A stretch of 64,000 nucleotides of DNA, taken from positions 62,001 through 126,000 of the forward strand of contig SHYA01000002.1 in the NCBI GenBank assembly GCA_009693055.1, read 5' to 3'. The notes beneath the pieces were generated by a model that was not told the DNA's origin, did no database searches, and worked only from the letters and a program-made list of their open reading frames with translations. Every line of letters begins with the position of its first letter. Positions within the stretch are counted from its first letter, which is position 1. Source of the stretch: Dehalococcoidia bacterium (GTDB taxonomy: Bacteria; Chloroflexota; Dehalococcoidia; Lucifugimonadales; SHYT01). This document shows positions 19,014-27,042 of this stretch, piece after piece. A program made the translations under genes and the position numbers.

Positions 19014-19832
19014 GTGCTCGGCAAGCGTATCATCCCCTGCCTGGACGTTGACCGTGGCCGCGTGGTCAAGGGGGTCTCCTTTGTGCAGCTCCGGGACGCC
19101 GGCGACCCGAGGGAGCTTGCCGCGTTCTATGACTGCGAGGGCGCAGACGAGTTGGTGTTTCTGGACATCACCGCGAGCGCGGAGGGCCGCGACATCATGC
19201 GCGCGGTGGTGGAAGAGGTCTCCGAGACGCTTTTCATCCCCCTGACCGTTGGCGGCGGCCTCCGCAGCGTAGCGGACATCCAGGCGATGCTCCAGGCGGG
19301 TGCCGATAAAGTCTCGCTGAACACGGCGGCGGTGCTCAACCCCAGCCTGGTGCGCGACGCAGCCGAGCATTTCGGCAACCAGTGCATCGTCGTCGCCATA
19401 GACGCCCGCAGAGTTCTGCCCTCAGCGCACCCCCGTTCGGCGGACGCGCCGCTGGAGCTGGGCCCCTCGTCCCGCTGGGAGGTCCAGATCTATGGAGGGC
19501 GCACAGACACAGGGATGGACGCGGTGGCGTGGGCGCGCCACGTGGTGGGGCTTGGGGCCGGCGAGCTGCTCGTCACCAGCATGGACGCGGACGGCCATCA
19601 GTCCGGCTACGACTTGGAACTGACCCGCGCTATCGCCGAAGCGGTGCCGGTGCCGGTTATCGCCAGCGGCGGCGCCGGGACGTTGGAGCATCTCGTCCAG
19701 GCGGTCCTCGTGGGCCACGCGGACGCCGTGCTGGCCGCGAGCATCTTTCACTACGGCGCCTACCGGATCAGGCAGGCCAAGGAGTACCTGGCCGCCAACG
19801 GCATCCCCGTGCGTCCGGTGCAGGCGGCGTAG
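19014..19832 (+). CDS. hisF: Imidazole glycerol phosphate synthase, cyclase subunit HisF
   Basis: From GTG 19014 the protein starts [20 protein letters not shown], the invariant HisF opening, and has 272 residues (usual about 255). The TIM barrel shows [24 protein letters not shown] and [13 protein letters not shown]; the catalytic acids are Asp in CLDVD and Asp in [12 protein letters not shown]. HisF with HisH makes IGP and AICAR in histidine synthesis; hisH is not in the window. About 15 extra residues are inserted after AIDARR ([20 protein letters not shown]) before the GGR loop, near the HisH interface. The next genes are HAD phosphatase and hisIE. Confidence 0.96.
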   Translation: MLGKRIIPCLDVDRGRVVKGVSFVQLRDAGDPRELAAFYDCEGADELVFLDITASAEGRDIMRAVVEEVSETLFIPLTVGGGLRSVADIQAMLQAGADKVSLNTAAVLNPSLVRDAAEHFGNQCIVVAIDARRVLPSAHPRSADAPLELGPSSRWEVQIYGGRTDTGMDAVAWARHVVGLGAGELLVTSMDADGHQSGYDLELTRAIAEAVPVPVIASGGAGTLEHLVQAVLVGHADAVLAASIFHYGAYRIRQAKEYLAANGIPVRPVQAA

Positions 19833-19833
19833 C

Positions 19834-20619
19834 GTGGCCCCTATTCAGGCGGTTGTCTTCGACGTGTACGCCACGCTGGTCCACAACGAGCCGGAACTGT
19901 GGCAGCAGACCTTCGCGCACCTCGTCCAAGAGCAACGGCTGGCTGTTGACCCGCGGGAGCTGTACGAGCGGTGGCGGGCGCTGGAGCGCGGCTTCCGCAC
20001 GCGACGCGTGAACCTGGAGACGCTGGAGCAGGCCCTCCCCTTTGAGTCGTACGAGCAGGCGTGGCGAGGCTGCTTTGGCCAGGTGTTCGCGCAAATGCGC
20101 CTGCCCGGCGACCCCGACCGCGCCGTGCGGCGTTGCCTGGAAGCACAGGCTTCCCGGCAGATCTTTCCCGACACGATGCCGGTGCTGACAGAGCTTTATG
20201 GCCACTACAAGCTGGGAGTGCTCTCCAACGCCGACTCGGGGTACTTGACGGTGCTTCTGGAAGGCACGAGCATCAGCGAGAGATTGGACGCGCTGCTCTC
20301 GTCTGAGGAGGCGCAGGCGTACAAGCCGGTGCCTGGCCCGTTCCTCGAGGTCCTGAGCCGCCTGGGCGTGCGCCCTGAACACGCGGTGTACGTGGGCGAC
20401 TCGCCGCTGGACGACGTCCTAGGCGCTCAGAACGCGGGGATGCGCGCCGTCTGGCTCAACCGGCAGGGAGCTGTTTTGGACACCGGCCTGCACAGACCGG
20501 ACGCCGAGATCCGCTCGCTGACGGAGCTGTCGGCGCTCCTCAACCGTCCCGATTCCCAATCGGGACTGAGCAAATTCGGACCAAGCAAGGTGGCTGGCGG
20601 AACGCCTGAGCCCACCTAG
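19834..20619 (+). CDS. HAD-superfamily phosphatase in the histidine cluster
   Basis: A 261-residue haloacid-dehalogenase-like hydrolase starting one base after the hisF stop. Motif I is VVFDVYATLV with only the first of the usual two Asp residues (the second position is Tyr), motif II Ser/Asn is LGVLSNADSG, the Lys is in QAYKPVPGPF, and the metal motif is VYVGDSPLDDVLGA. A Tyr at the second Asp of motif I is typical of haloacid-dehalogenase-type and some phosphatase members, so the reaction is uncertain. Lying between hisF and hisIE, it is a candidate histidinol-phosphate phosphatase. The last 23 residues come from a palindrome (20546-20566) and look non-native. Confidence 0.85.
   Translation: MAPIQAVVFDVYATLVHNEPELWQQTFAHLVQEQRLAVDPRELYERWRALERGFRTRRVNLETLEQALPFESYEQAWRGCFGQVFAQMRLPGDPDRAVRRCLEAQASRQIFPDTMPVLTELYGHYKLGVLSNADSGYLTVLLEGTSISERLDALLSSEEAQAYKPVPGPFLEVLSRLGVRPEHAVYVGDSPLDDVLGAQNAGMRAVWLNRQGAVLDTGLHRPDAEIRSLTELSALLNRPDSQSGLSKFGPSKVAGGTPEPT
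20546..20566. repeat. Palindrome in the 3' end of the HAD gene
   Basis: GTCCCGATT and AATCGGGAC form a perfect 9-base stem around CCC. It is in the reading frame and encodes part of an Asp/Ser/Gly-rich tail. The inner part resembles the TCCCGA/TCGGGA stem of family A copy A1. Confidence 0.75.
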
Positions 20620-20631
20620 AAAGTAGGGCGT

Positions 20632-21258
20632 ATGGTGAAGCTGGACGCGCAGGGGCTTGTGCCCGCAATCGCGCAGGACGTCGCTACCGGAAAGGTGCTG
20701 ATGCTGGGTTACATGTCGCCCGGCTCCCTCAAGCGCACGCTGGAGGGCGGCGACGTGTGGTTCTTCAGCCGCAGCCGTGAGGACCTGTGGCACAAGGGTG
20801 AAGTCTCCGGCAACTACATGCGGGTGAAGAAGGCGTGGCGCGACTGCGACGGCGATACGATCCTGCTCCAGGTGGAGCCCACCGGCCCTATTTGTCACAC
20901 CGGCCACGAGACCTGCTTCTTCACCGAGGTGTCGGAGATGCCCGAGTTCACGCGCGCCGAGCAGCCAACCGCCATGGTGCTGGACGAGGTATTCAAGGTG
21001 GTCCGCGAACGCCAGCACGACCTGCCGGAGGGGAGCTATACCGCCAAGCTGCTCAAAGGCGGCCCGTCCCGGGTGGCGCAGAAGGTGATTGAGGAGGCGG
21101 GCGAGGCGGCTCTCGCTGCCGCGCGGGGGGACAACGACGAGTTGCCCAAGGAGCTGGCGGACCTGTTCTACCACGCCCTGGTGCTGCTCGCGGCAACGGG
21201 CGTCAAGCCGGAGGCCGTCTGGAAAGAGCTCCGCGCGCGCCGCGCCGCGGGCAAATGA
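20632..21258 (+). CDS. hisI: Bifunctional phosphoribosyl-AMP cyclohydrolase / phosphoribosyl-ATP pyrophosphatase
   Basis: A 208-residue HisIE fusion for steps 2 and 3 of histidine synthesis. The HisI half (1-110) has MLGYMSPGSLKRTLEGGDVW, SRSREDLWHKGEVSGN and the zinc/magnesium site DCDGDTILLQVEPTGPICHT. The HisE half (about 118-208) has YTAKLLKGGPSRVAQKVIEE and ARGDNDELPKELADLFYHAL, the helical MazG-like fold. It starts 12 bases after the HAD gene and its stop overlaps the thrB start, so it belongs to a hisF-HAD-hisIE-thrB unit. Confidence 0.96.
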   Translation: MVKLDAQGLVPAIAQDVATGKVLMLGYMSPGSLKRTLEGGDVWFFSRSREDLWHKGEVSGNYMRVKKAWRDCDGDTILLQVEPTGPICHTGHETCFFTEVSEMPEFTRAEQPTAMVLDEVFKVVRERQHDLPEGSYTAKLLKGGPSRVAQKVIEEAGEAALAAARGDNDELPKELADLFYHALVLLAATGVKPEAVWKELRARRAAGK

Positions 21259-22199
21259 GCCAGCGGGAGCCGGCATTGAGCGCTTCGGAGTTCCCCAGAG
21301 CCGTTGAGGTCCGCGTGCCGGCCACCTCGGCGAACCTTGGACCCGGCTTCGATTGCCTCGGCATGGCGCTGGACCTGTGGAACACCGTGCGCTTGGAGCG
21401 CGGGCAGGGCGGCATCACCATCATGGGCCAGGGTGCGGACTACCTGCGGCGGAAGGAGGGCAACCTGGTGTACCGGGCCGTCGCCAGGCTCTTCCGCCAC
21501 CTGGACCAGGAGGTCCCGGCTTTGGCGCTGAGCTGCCACAACGCCATCCCCCTCACGCGGGGGTTGGGGAGCAGCGCGGCAGCAGTCGTAGGTGGCCTGG
21601 TGGCCGCGAATGCGCTGTGCGGAACCCCTCTGGGCCAAGACGAGCTGCTCAAGCTCGCTTGCGAGATGGAAGCGCACCCGGACAACGTGACGCCTGCGCT
21701 GCTCGGGGGCTGCCAGATCGCCGTCGTGGCGGAGGACGGCGTCGTCGTGACCTCTCGCGTGGCGCTGCCGGGCGAGCTTAGGGCCGTGCTGTTCGTGCCG
21801 GCGTTCCCGATGCCGACGGCGAAGGCGCGCGCGGTGCTCGGCGACACAGTAACGCGTCAGGACGCCGTGTTCAACATCGGGCGCGCGGCGCTGCTCGTGA
21901 ACGCGCTCGCGACAGGCCGCCTGGAACTGCTGGAAATCGCGACGCAGGACCGGCTGCACCAGCCGCAGCGGGAGAGCATCTTCCCGCAGATGCGGCTGCT
22001 GTTCCGCGCTGCGCGGCAGGCCGGTGCGCTCGGCGTCTTCCTGTCCGGCGCCGGCTCCTCCATCCTCGCGCTCACCAACGGCCGCGAGATGACGGTGGCG
22101 TACGAGCTGGCGGAGGAGGCGCGGAAGGCGAGTCTGGAGGGCGAGATCATCATCACCAAGCCCGTCCAGCAGGGCGCGACCGTCACCGCCGTGGAATAG
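21255..22199 (+). CDS. thrB: Homoserine kinase
   Basis: A 314-residue GHMP kinase that phosphorylates homoserine in threonine synthesis. RVPATSANLGPGFDCLGMAL is the N-terminal signature, PLTRGLGSSAAAVVGGLVAA the ATP-binding motif 2, and FLSGAGSSILAL the C-terminal motif 3. The ATG overlaps the hisIE stop by 4 bases, indicating translational coupling. It lies upstream of lysC, linking the aspartate-family pathway, with a repeat-filled 310-base gap between them. Confidence 0.96.
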   Translation: MSQREPALSASEFPRAVEVRVPATSANLGPGFDCLGMALDLWNTVRLERGQGGITIMGQGADYLRRKEGNLVYRAVARLFRHLDQEVPALALSCHNAIPLTRGLGSSAAAVVGGLVAANALCGTPLGQDELLKLACEMEAHPDNVTPALLGGCQIAVVAEDGVVVTSRVALPGELRAVLFVPAFPMPTAKARAVLGDTVTRQDAVFNIGRAALLVNALATGRLELLEIATQDRLHQPQRESIFPQMRLLFRAARQAGALGVFLSGAGSSILALTNGREMTVAYELAEEARKASLEGEIIITKPVQQGATVTAVE

Positions 22200-22243
22200 C
22201 CAAGCCAGTCAGGCACAGGCACCTGCTACCGCTTTTGCGCACC

Positions 22244-22386
22244 GGCGTGAAGAGCCTGCCCCGTGCCGACCAAAGGGATGCCTCCCGCACCCATCGCGCT
22301 TTCCCCTCTCCATCGTATGGGGCTTTAGCCGCAGAGGGGTTGGGGGTGAGGCCGTCTTGACCCTTCGGTGTGAAGAGCCTGCCCCG
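22244..22386. repeat. Family C palindrome C1 flanked by a 20-base direct repeat
   Basis: A 20-base direct repeat (GGCGTGAAGAGCCTGCCCCG at 22244-22263, with one change at 22367-22386) flanks a family C element (about 22311-22351: CCCCTCTCCATCGTATGGGG ... GAGGGGTTGGGGGTGAGG). The C tail points at lysC, 162 bases downstream. The thrB-lysC gap contains no gene. Confidence 0.8.
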
Positions 22387-22450
22387 AGCCTGCGAGGGGG
22401 CTGCACCCTGCTGCCGTGCGCATGAAGGCCTAAGCCGCAGACGACATGGT

Positions 22451-22479
22451 TTCAAAAGGTCTCCTCTTTCGCGTATCCT
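22451..22479 (+). promoter_or_regulatory. Possible lysC promoter
   Basis: TTCAAA (22451-22456), 17-base spacer, TATCCT (22474-22479), about 34 bases before the lysC ATG. Both hexamers are imperfect. Confidence 0.35.
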
Positions 22480-22512
22480 GAGAGGCACCAGAGCACTGAC
22501 ACGAGGGTGTTG

Positions 22513-23739
22513 ATGGCGCTGATTGTGCAGAAGTATGGGGGCAGCTCGCTGGCGGACGCGGAGCGCATTCAGGCAGTAGCGCGCCGCATCGCGGCCACGC
22601 AGACGAGGGGCGACCAGGTGGTCGCCGTCTGCTCCGCCATGGGCGACGCCACGGACGACCTGTTGGCGCTGGCCCGCAAGATCATGCCGCATCCGGAGGG
22701 GCGTGAGCTGGACGTGCTCCTGTCCACGGGCGAAATGGTCTCGTGCGCGCTCGTGGCCATGGCGCTGAACGCCGTCCCCTGTCCGGCGGTGAGCCTGACG
22801 GGGCAGCAAGCGGGCATCCAGGCGGGGGGCTTCTTCGGCAAGGGGCTCATCGCCGCAATCGAGCCGCAGCGTGTCCTGAAGGAGCTGGAAGCCGGGCGCG
22901 TGGTGGTGGTCGCTGGATTCCAGGGCGTGAGCGAGGACATGGATGTGATGACGCTGGGCCGCGGCGGCTCCGACGTGACCGCCGTAGCCCTGGCGGCCGC
23001 GCTCAAGGCGGAGCGGTGCGAGATCTACACCGACGTCGCGGGCATCTACACGGCGGACCCGCGCGTGGTTCCGGAGGCCCGCAAGCTGCCTGAGCTAGAC
23101 TATGAGGAGATGCTGGAGCTGGCCGCGTACGGCGCCAAGATGCAACCGCGCTCCATAGAGCTCGCCGAGCTGTACAACGTGCCGATGCTCGTGGCGTCCT
23201 CGTTTACTGATACCCCTGGCACAGCCATCCGTCGGGAGGTGAGCATGGAAGTCCGCGAACGTGTCCGCGGTGTAGTTTACGACCTGAACGTTGCCAAGAT
23301 CACGGTGCAGAGCGTGCCGGACCGGCCGGGCGTCGCCGCCACGCTGTTTGAGCCGCTGGCGGCCGCGGGAGTCAGCGTGGACACCATTGTCCAAAACGCC
23401 AGCATTGACCGGACGACCGACCTCTCGTTCACCGTGGCTCGCACCGACGTGCGGCGCGCGCTGGAGGTAGTAAAACCTGTGGCAGAGCGCATCCACGCCA
23501 GGGGCGTTACATCCAACGATGCGCTGGGCAAGGTGAGCATCGTGGGCACCGGCATGCAGTTCGCGCCCGGTTACGCGGCGCGCATGTTCCGCACGCTGGC
23601 CGACGCCGGCGTGAACATTGAGATGATCACCACCTCTGAGATACGCATCACGTGCATCGTGAACGAGGCCCAGGTGCACGAAGCGGTCCGCACGCTCCAC
23701 CGGGCCTTCCGGCTGGAGGCGTCGGGCGCGTCCAAGTAG
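22513..23739 (+). CDS. lysC: Aspartate kinase
   Basis: The ATG at 22513 (MALIVQKYGGSSLADAERIQ) gives 408 residues; an upstream in-frame GTG at 22507 would leave less room for the GAGGG ribosome site. The amino acid kinase domain has the KYGGSS signature, LLSTGEMVSCALVAMAL and LGRGGSDVTAVALAAAL. Two C-terminal ACT domains (about 265-408, including TVQSVPDRPGVAATLFEPLA and VSIVGTGMQFAPGYAARMF) give feedback control by lysine or threonine. It makes aspartyl phosphate, first step to Lys, Thr and Met. Confidence 0.97.
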   Translation: MALIVQKYGGSSLADAERIQAVARRIAATQTRGDQVVAVCSAMGDATDDLLALARKIMPHPEGRELDVLLSTGEMVSCALVAMALNAVPCPAVSLTGQQAGIQAGGFFGKGLIAAIEPQRVLKELEAGRVVVVAGFQGVSEDMDVMTLGRGGSDVTAVALAAALKAERCEIYTDVAGIYTADPRVVPEARKLPELDYEEMLELAAYGAKMQPRSIELAELYNVPMLVASSFTDTPGTAIRREVSMEVRERVRGVVYDLNVAKITVQSVPDRPGVAATLFEPLAAAGVSVDTIVQNASIDRTTDLSFTVARTDVRRALEVVKPVAERIHARGVTSNDALGKVSIVGTGMQFAPGYAARMFRTLADAGVNIEMITTSEIRITCIVNEAQVHEAVRTLHRAFRLEASGASK

Positions 23740-23761
23740 GCCCAAGTAGGCCCAAGTAGGC
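23732..23761. repeat. Three tandem 10-base units over the lysC stop
   Basis: CCAAGTAGGC occurs three times without gaps. The lysC stop TAG is in the first unit. Replication slippage is the simplest origin. Confidence 0.95.
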
Positions 23762-23778
23762 ATAGGAGATAGAAGACG

Positions 23779-24297
23779 GTGCTGCGTTCGCTTGACGGGA
23801 TTCACCCGCAGGTCCACCCCAAGGCATTTGTCAGCGAGGCCGCCTACGTCGTCGGCGACGTAGAGATCGGTGAGGACAGCAGCGTGTGGCCCGGCACCGT
23901 CATCCGCGGTGACACGGGGAAGATCCGCATCGGCAAAGGAGTGAACATCCAGGATAACAGCGTGGTGCACAGCGATGCGGACGCTGAGTACGGCGACTAC
24001 GTCACGGTGGGGCACGGCGTGGTCTGCCACGCCCGCAAGGTGGCCAGCCACGTGCTCATCGGGAACGGTGCCGTCGTCAACGACGGCGTGGAGATCGGCG
24101 AGTACTCGCTCATCGCGGCGGGCGCGGTGGTGCTGGAGAACGCGAAGATTCCTGCCAACTCCCTGGTTGTCGGTATCCCGGCCCAGGTGAAAGACCAGAC
24201 CCTTGAGCGCCACCACGCGCTCATCAAGCAGACCGCCGAGATTTACGTGGAAAAAGCGCGGCGCTACCTCAAGAACCAGGGACTGGGTCGCAGCTAG
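23779..24297 (+). CDS. Gamma-carbonic-anhydrase-like hexapeptide protein
   Basis: A 172-residue left-handed beta-helix protein with repeated hexapeptides (VGDVEIGEDSSVWPGTVIRG). The three zinc ligands are visible as VVHSD, then GHGVVCHA with two His. VRGD-type Arg/Asp (IRGDTG) is also conserved. The family (YrdA/PaaY/CaiE-like) includes carbonic anhydrases and acyl-CoA thioesterases, so the exact reaction is open. It starts at GTG 23779, 39 bases after lysC, with GGAGATAGAAGACG upstream. Its 3' end overlaps the convergent gene by 4 bases. Confidence 0.9.
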   Translation: MLRSLDGIHPQVHPKAFVSEAAYVVGDVEIGEDSSVWPGTVIRGDTGKIRIGKGVNIQDNSVVHSDADAEYGDYVTVGHGVVCHARKVASHVLIGNGAVVNDGVEIGEYSLIAAGAVVLENAKIPANSLVVGIPAQVKDQTLERHHALIKQTAEIYVEKARRYLKNQGLGRS

Positions 24298-24584
24298 GAG
24301 GGCGGCTTCAGACCGTGCTGGGTGTGCAACTGCCGGATCATGTCAGGCGTGAACTTGTTCAGCTTGACCAGACGCACGGTGTTGCGGATCACAGGCGGCA
24401 CCATCAAGCGCGCCTCCGCGTCACTCTCCGCCTCCACTACGATCCACGCTTTGTGCACCCCCGCCATGCAACCCCACTCGGCATTCGTCAGGAAGTGAGC
24501 GCCGGCCTGCAAGAACGCGCCAAGCATGCGGAGGCACGCGTCCGGCGCGGGGTCATGGTCCGACTCAATGACATAACGCGGCAC
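24294..24584 (-). CDS. Small ferredoxin-fold-like protein of unknown function
   Basis: Ninety-six residues starting MPRYVIESDHDPAPDACLRM. The pattern of two beta-alpha-beta units (YVIESDH..., KAWIVVEAESDAEARLMV, VIRNTVRLVKLNKFT) suggests a dimeric alpha-beta barrel or ferredoxin-like fold, as in DUF3303 or muconolactone-isomerase-like proteins. No catalytic residue can be named. Convergent overlap with the carbonic-anhydrase-like gene; 69 bases downstream of argS on the same strand. The frame is compact and clean, so it is probably real. Confidence 0.6.
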   Translation of the reverse strand: MPRYVIESDHDPAPDACLRMLGAFLQAGAHFLTNAEWGCMAGVHKAWIVVEAESDAEARLMVPPVIRNTVRLVKLNKFTPDMIRQLHTQHGLKPPS

Positions 24585-24653
24585 TGTACACTTCTCTCGG
24601 TGACATCTTCCAAAGAGACGCGTCCGGTATACCCCGCTGGTGCGTAGTCAGGA

Positions 24654-26318
24654 CTACATCCGCTCCGGCGCGGACATGCCCATGAGGCTCAGACAGCGCG
24701 CAAGGCCGACCCGGGAGGCGTCCATCAGCTTCAGACGCGCCTTGGTGAGTGCCTCGTCCTCCGTGATGACGCGGCACCGATCATAGAACCAGTGGAACGC
24801 GGTCGCCAGCTCCAGCGCGTAGTGAGGAAGGTGATGGGGCTCCAGGCTGCGCGCCATGGAGGCCATGAGCTCCGGCAGCTCGAGCAGCCTCCGGATCAGG
24901 TCCAGCTCCTCCGGCGCCGTCAGCAGCGCCACGTCCCCGTCCTCAAAAGACTGGATGCCACGTTCCTGCGCGTTGCGAAGGATGCCGGCGATACGCGCGT
25001 GCGCGTACTGCAGGTAGTACACCGGGTTCTCCTGCGATTGCTGCACCGCGAGATCCAGGTCAAACTCCATCTGCGCCTCCGGCGAGCGGGCGAGGAAGAA
25101 GTAGCGGCACGCGTCCGGGCCGACCTCCTCCACCAGCTCCCGCAGCGTGACCAGCTCGCCGGTCCGCTTGGAAGCGCGCACGACCTCGCCCTTGCGGCGC
25201 AGGGTGACCAGCTGCGCGATGATGATGGTGAGACGGCCCGGGTCCGTGCCGAGCGCCTCCACCACCGCCTTGACGCGGTTGACGTGCCCCTGGTGGTCGG
25301 CGCCCCAGATGTCTATCACGCGCTCAAAGCCGCGCGCCTTGAACTTGTTGTAGTGGTACGCCGCGTCCGACGCGAAGTACGTAGGCGTCCCGGCGCTGCG
25401 CACCAGCACGCTGTCCCGGTCGTCGCCCAGCCGGGTTGAGGTGAACCACGTGGCGCCCTCCCGCTGCTCCACGTGGCCGCCGTCACGCAGCAGGCCCATC
25501 GCCTTGTCATAGGTGCCGTCCGCGAAGAGAGTGCGTTCGCGGAACCAGATGTCAAACGTGACGCGGATCGCTTCCAGGTCCGCGCGGATGGCCGCCAGCA
25601 TCTCCTCCAAGCCGATCGCCCCGAGCTGCCCAACGGCCTCCCGTTCGGGAAGATGCAGGTAGCGGTCACCATGCTGCTGGGCAAGCTGCTGGCCGAGCGT
25701 GGCGAGGTACTGGCCGCGATACCCCTCCGGTGGCAGCTCCGCGGCCTGGCCGAGCGCTTGCTGGTAGCGCACGTAGAGCGAGCGGTAGAACAGGTCCATC
25801 TGCGTGCCTGCGTCGTTGACGTAGTACTCGCGGCTGACCTGGTAGCCGGCCGCATCCAGGACGTTCGCAAGCGTGCTGCCGAGCACAGCACCCCGTGCGT
25901 GGCCTACGTGAATAGGCCCGGTCGGGTTCACGCTCACAAACTCCACCTGCACCTTTTCCCCTGAGTCGGCCGGGGCGTTGCCGAAGCGCTCGCCCTCCCT
26001 GCGGACGGCCTCCACCTGGCGCTGCAGCCACGACTGGTGCAGGCGGATGTTAAGGAAGCCGGGCGGCGCGACGGCGACCTCCGCGATCTCCGCGCCCTTC
26101 CCGACGAGCGGCGCAATCGCCTGCGCGATCTTCATCGGCGCCATGCGGAGCGTGCGCGCCGCTTTCATGGGGAGCGTGCTGGCGAAGTCGCCGTGCTCCG
26201 GGTTCTGCGGGCGCTCCACCGTGTCCTCAGGCACCGCGCCTTCCGGGAGCAGGCCCTGGGCCTGAGCGGCGGCAAAGGCGTCACGCAGGCGCTGGTTCAG
26301 CAGTTGCTTGATGAACAT
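24654..26318 (-). CDS. argS: Arginine--tRNA ligase
   Basis: A 554-residue class I synthetase. The N-terminal tRNA D-loop-binding domain covers about 1-110. The signature VNPTGPIHVGHARGAVLGST contains the HIGH-equivalent HVGH. The KMSKS region reads VRASKRTGELVTLRELVEEV, the relaxed form common in ArgRS. The C-terminal helical anticodon domain ends CRVITEDEALTKARLKLM. Length is normal. It stands alone between a small unknown gene and the broken tetR. Confidence 0.97.
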   Translation of the reverse strand: MFIKQLLNQRLRDAFAAAQAQGLLPEGAVPEDTVERPQNPEHGDFASTLPMKAARTLRMAPMKIAQAIAPLVGKGAEIAEVAVAPPGFLNIRLHQSWLQRQVEAVRREGERFGNAPADSGEKVQVEFVSVNPTGPIHVGHARGAVLGSTLANVLDAAGYQVSREYYVNDAGTQMDLFYRSLYVRYQQALGQAAELPPEGYRGQYLATLGQQLAQQHGDRYLHLPEREAVGQLGAIGLEEMLAAIRADLEAIRVTFDIWFRERTLFADGTYDKAMGLLRDGGHVEQREGATWFTSTRLGDDRDSVLVRSAGTPTYFASDAAYHYNKFKARGFERVIDIWGADHQGHVNRVKAVVEALGTDPGRLTIIIAQLVTLRRKGEVVRASKRTGELVTLRELVEEVGPDACRYFFLARSPEAQMEFDLDLAVQQSQENPVYYLQYAHARIAGILRNAQERGIQSFEDGDVALLTAPEELDLIRRLLELPELMASMARSLEPHHLPHYALELATAFHWFYDRCRVITEDEALTKARLKLMDASRVGLARCLSLMGMSAPERM

Positions 26319-26376
26319 GGCATCGGAATCTTACCATTCTGCCAGCCTGCCCACAAAGGCGGGCGGGTCACTTTCG

Positions 26377-26958
26377 TCAGCCGAGCACCAGCTTGGTGGC
26401 GACCGCTTTCGCGAGCTCCTTCGGAACGCCGTGGTCCTTGAGCGACTTCCACACGGGGAAATCAACCAGAGCGTTCACCACCTGCAGCGTTTGCGGGTTG
26501 GAGGCCCCAGCACTCAGCGCCTCCTGTACAAACGCCGCTCGCATCGTGCTGACCCTGGCGACTGCGGCTGCAAGAGCCGGCACCTGGTGCTGCTCACGGT
26601 AGGCCATCGTAAGGAACGGTTCCCCTCGTTCGTAGCAGCCGAACACCTCTTGAAGGAGGCGCTCCATTCGCTGGTTGAGCGATTGAGCGCCGGCGTAGGC
26701 CTTCGGGGCGTCTTCGGCTTCCGGGAGCTGCATGGCTGAAAAGGCCAGGCTCACGTAGGTGGAGACGAGTTGGTCCACCGTAGGAAAGTTCCGGTACACG
26801 GTCGCAATCGCGTGGTCGGCCTTGCGAGCGATCTCCTCCCACGAGGTGCCCAGCACCCCCTTCTCCTCGTGCAAGGCGAGCGCAGACTCCACGATGCGCC
26901 GCTACGTCTCTTCTATAGCGACCGTGCGTTTTCCGAGGTGATACCAGCGCGGAGCCAT
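26377..26958 (-). pseudogene. TetR-family regulator interrupted by an amber codon
   Basis: The natural start appears to be ATG 26958 (MAPRWYHLGKRTVAIEET), preceded by AGAGGATAACAG, but codon 19 is TAG (26904-26902). Directly after it the frame continues RRIVESALALHEEKGVLGTS then WEEIARKADHAIATVYRNFP, a typical TetR helix-turn-helix, and a C-terminal ligand domain (AYREQHQVPALAAAVARVST). The remaining open frame begins at GTG 26892 (171 residues) and lacks only the first helix, with no clear ribosome site. Either a disabled gene or translation restarts at 26892. Neighbours are argS and recG, so its targets are unknown. Confidence 0.8.
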
Positions 26959-27042
26959 CTGTTATCCTCTTTGTTTAGCGAAAGAATATCGGTAAATCTA
27001 TTCCGTAGGAGCCCGTTTTGTCAAGTGCTCTGGTCAACTCGG

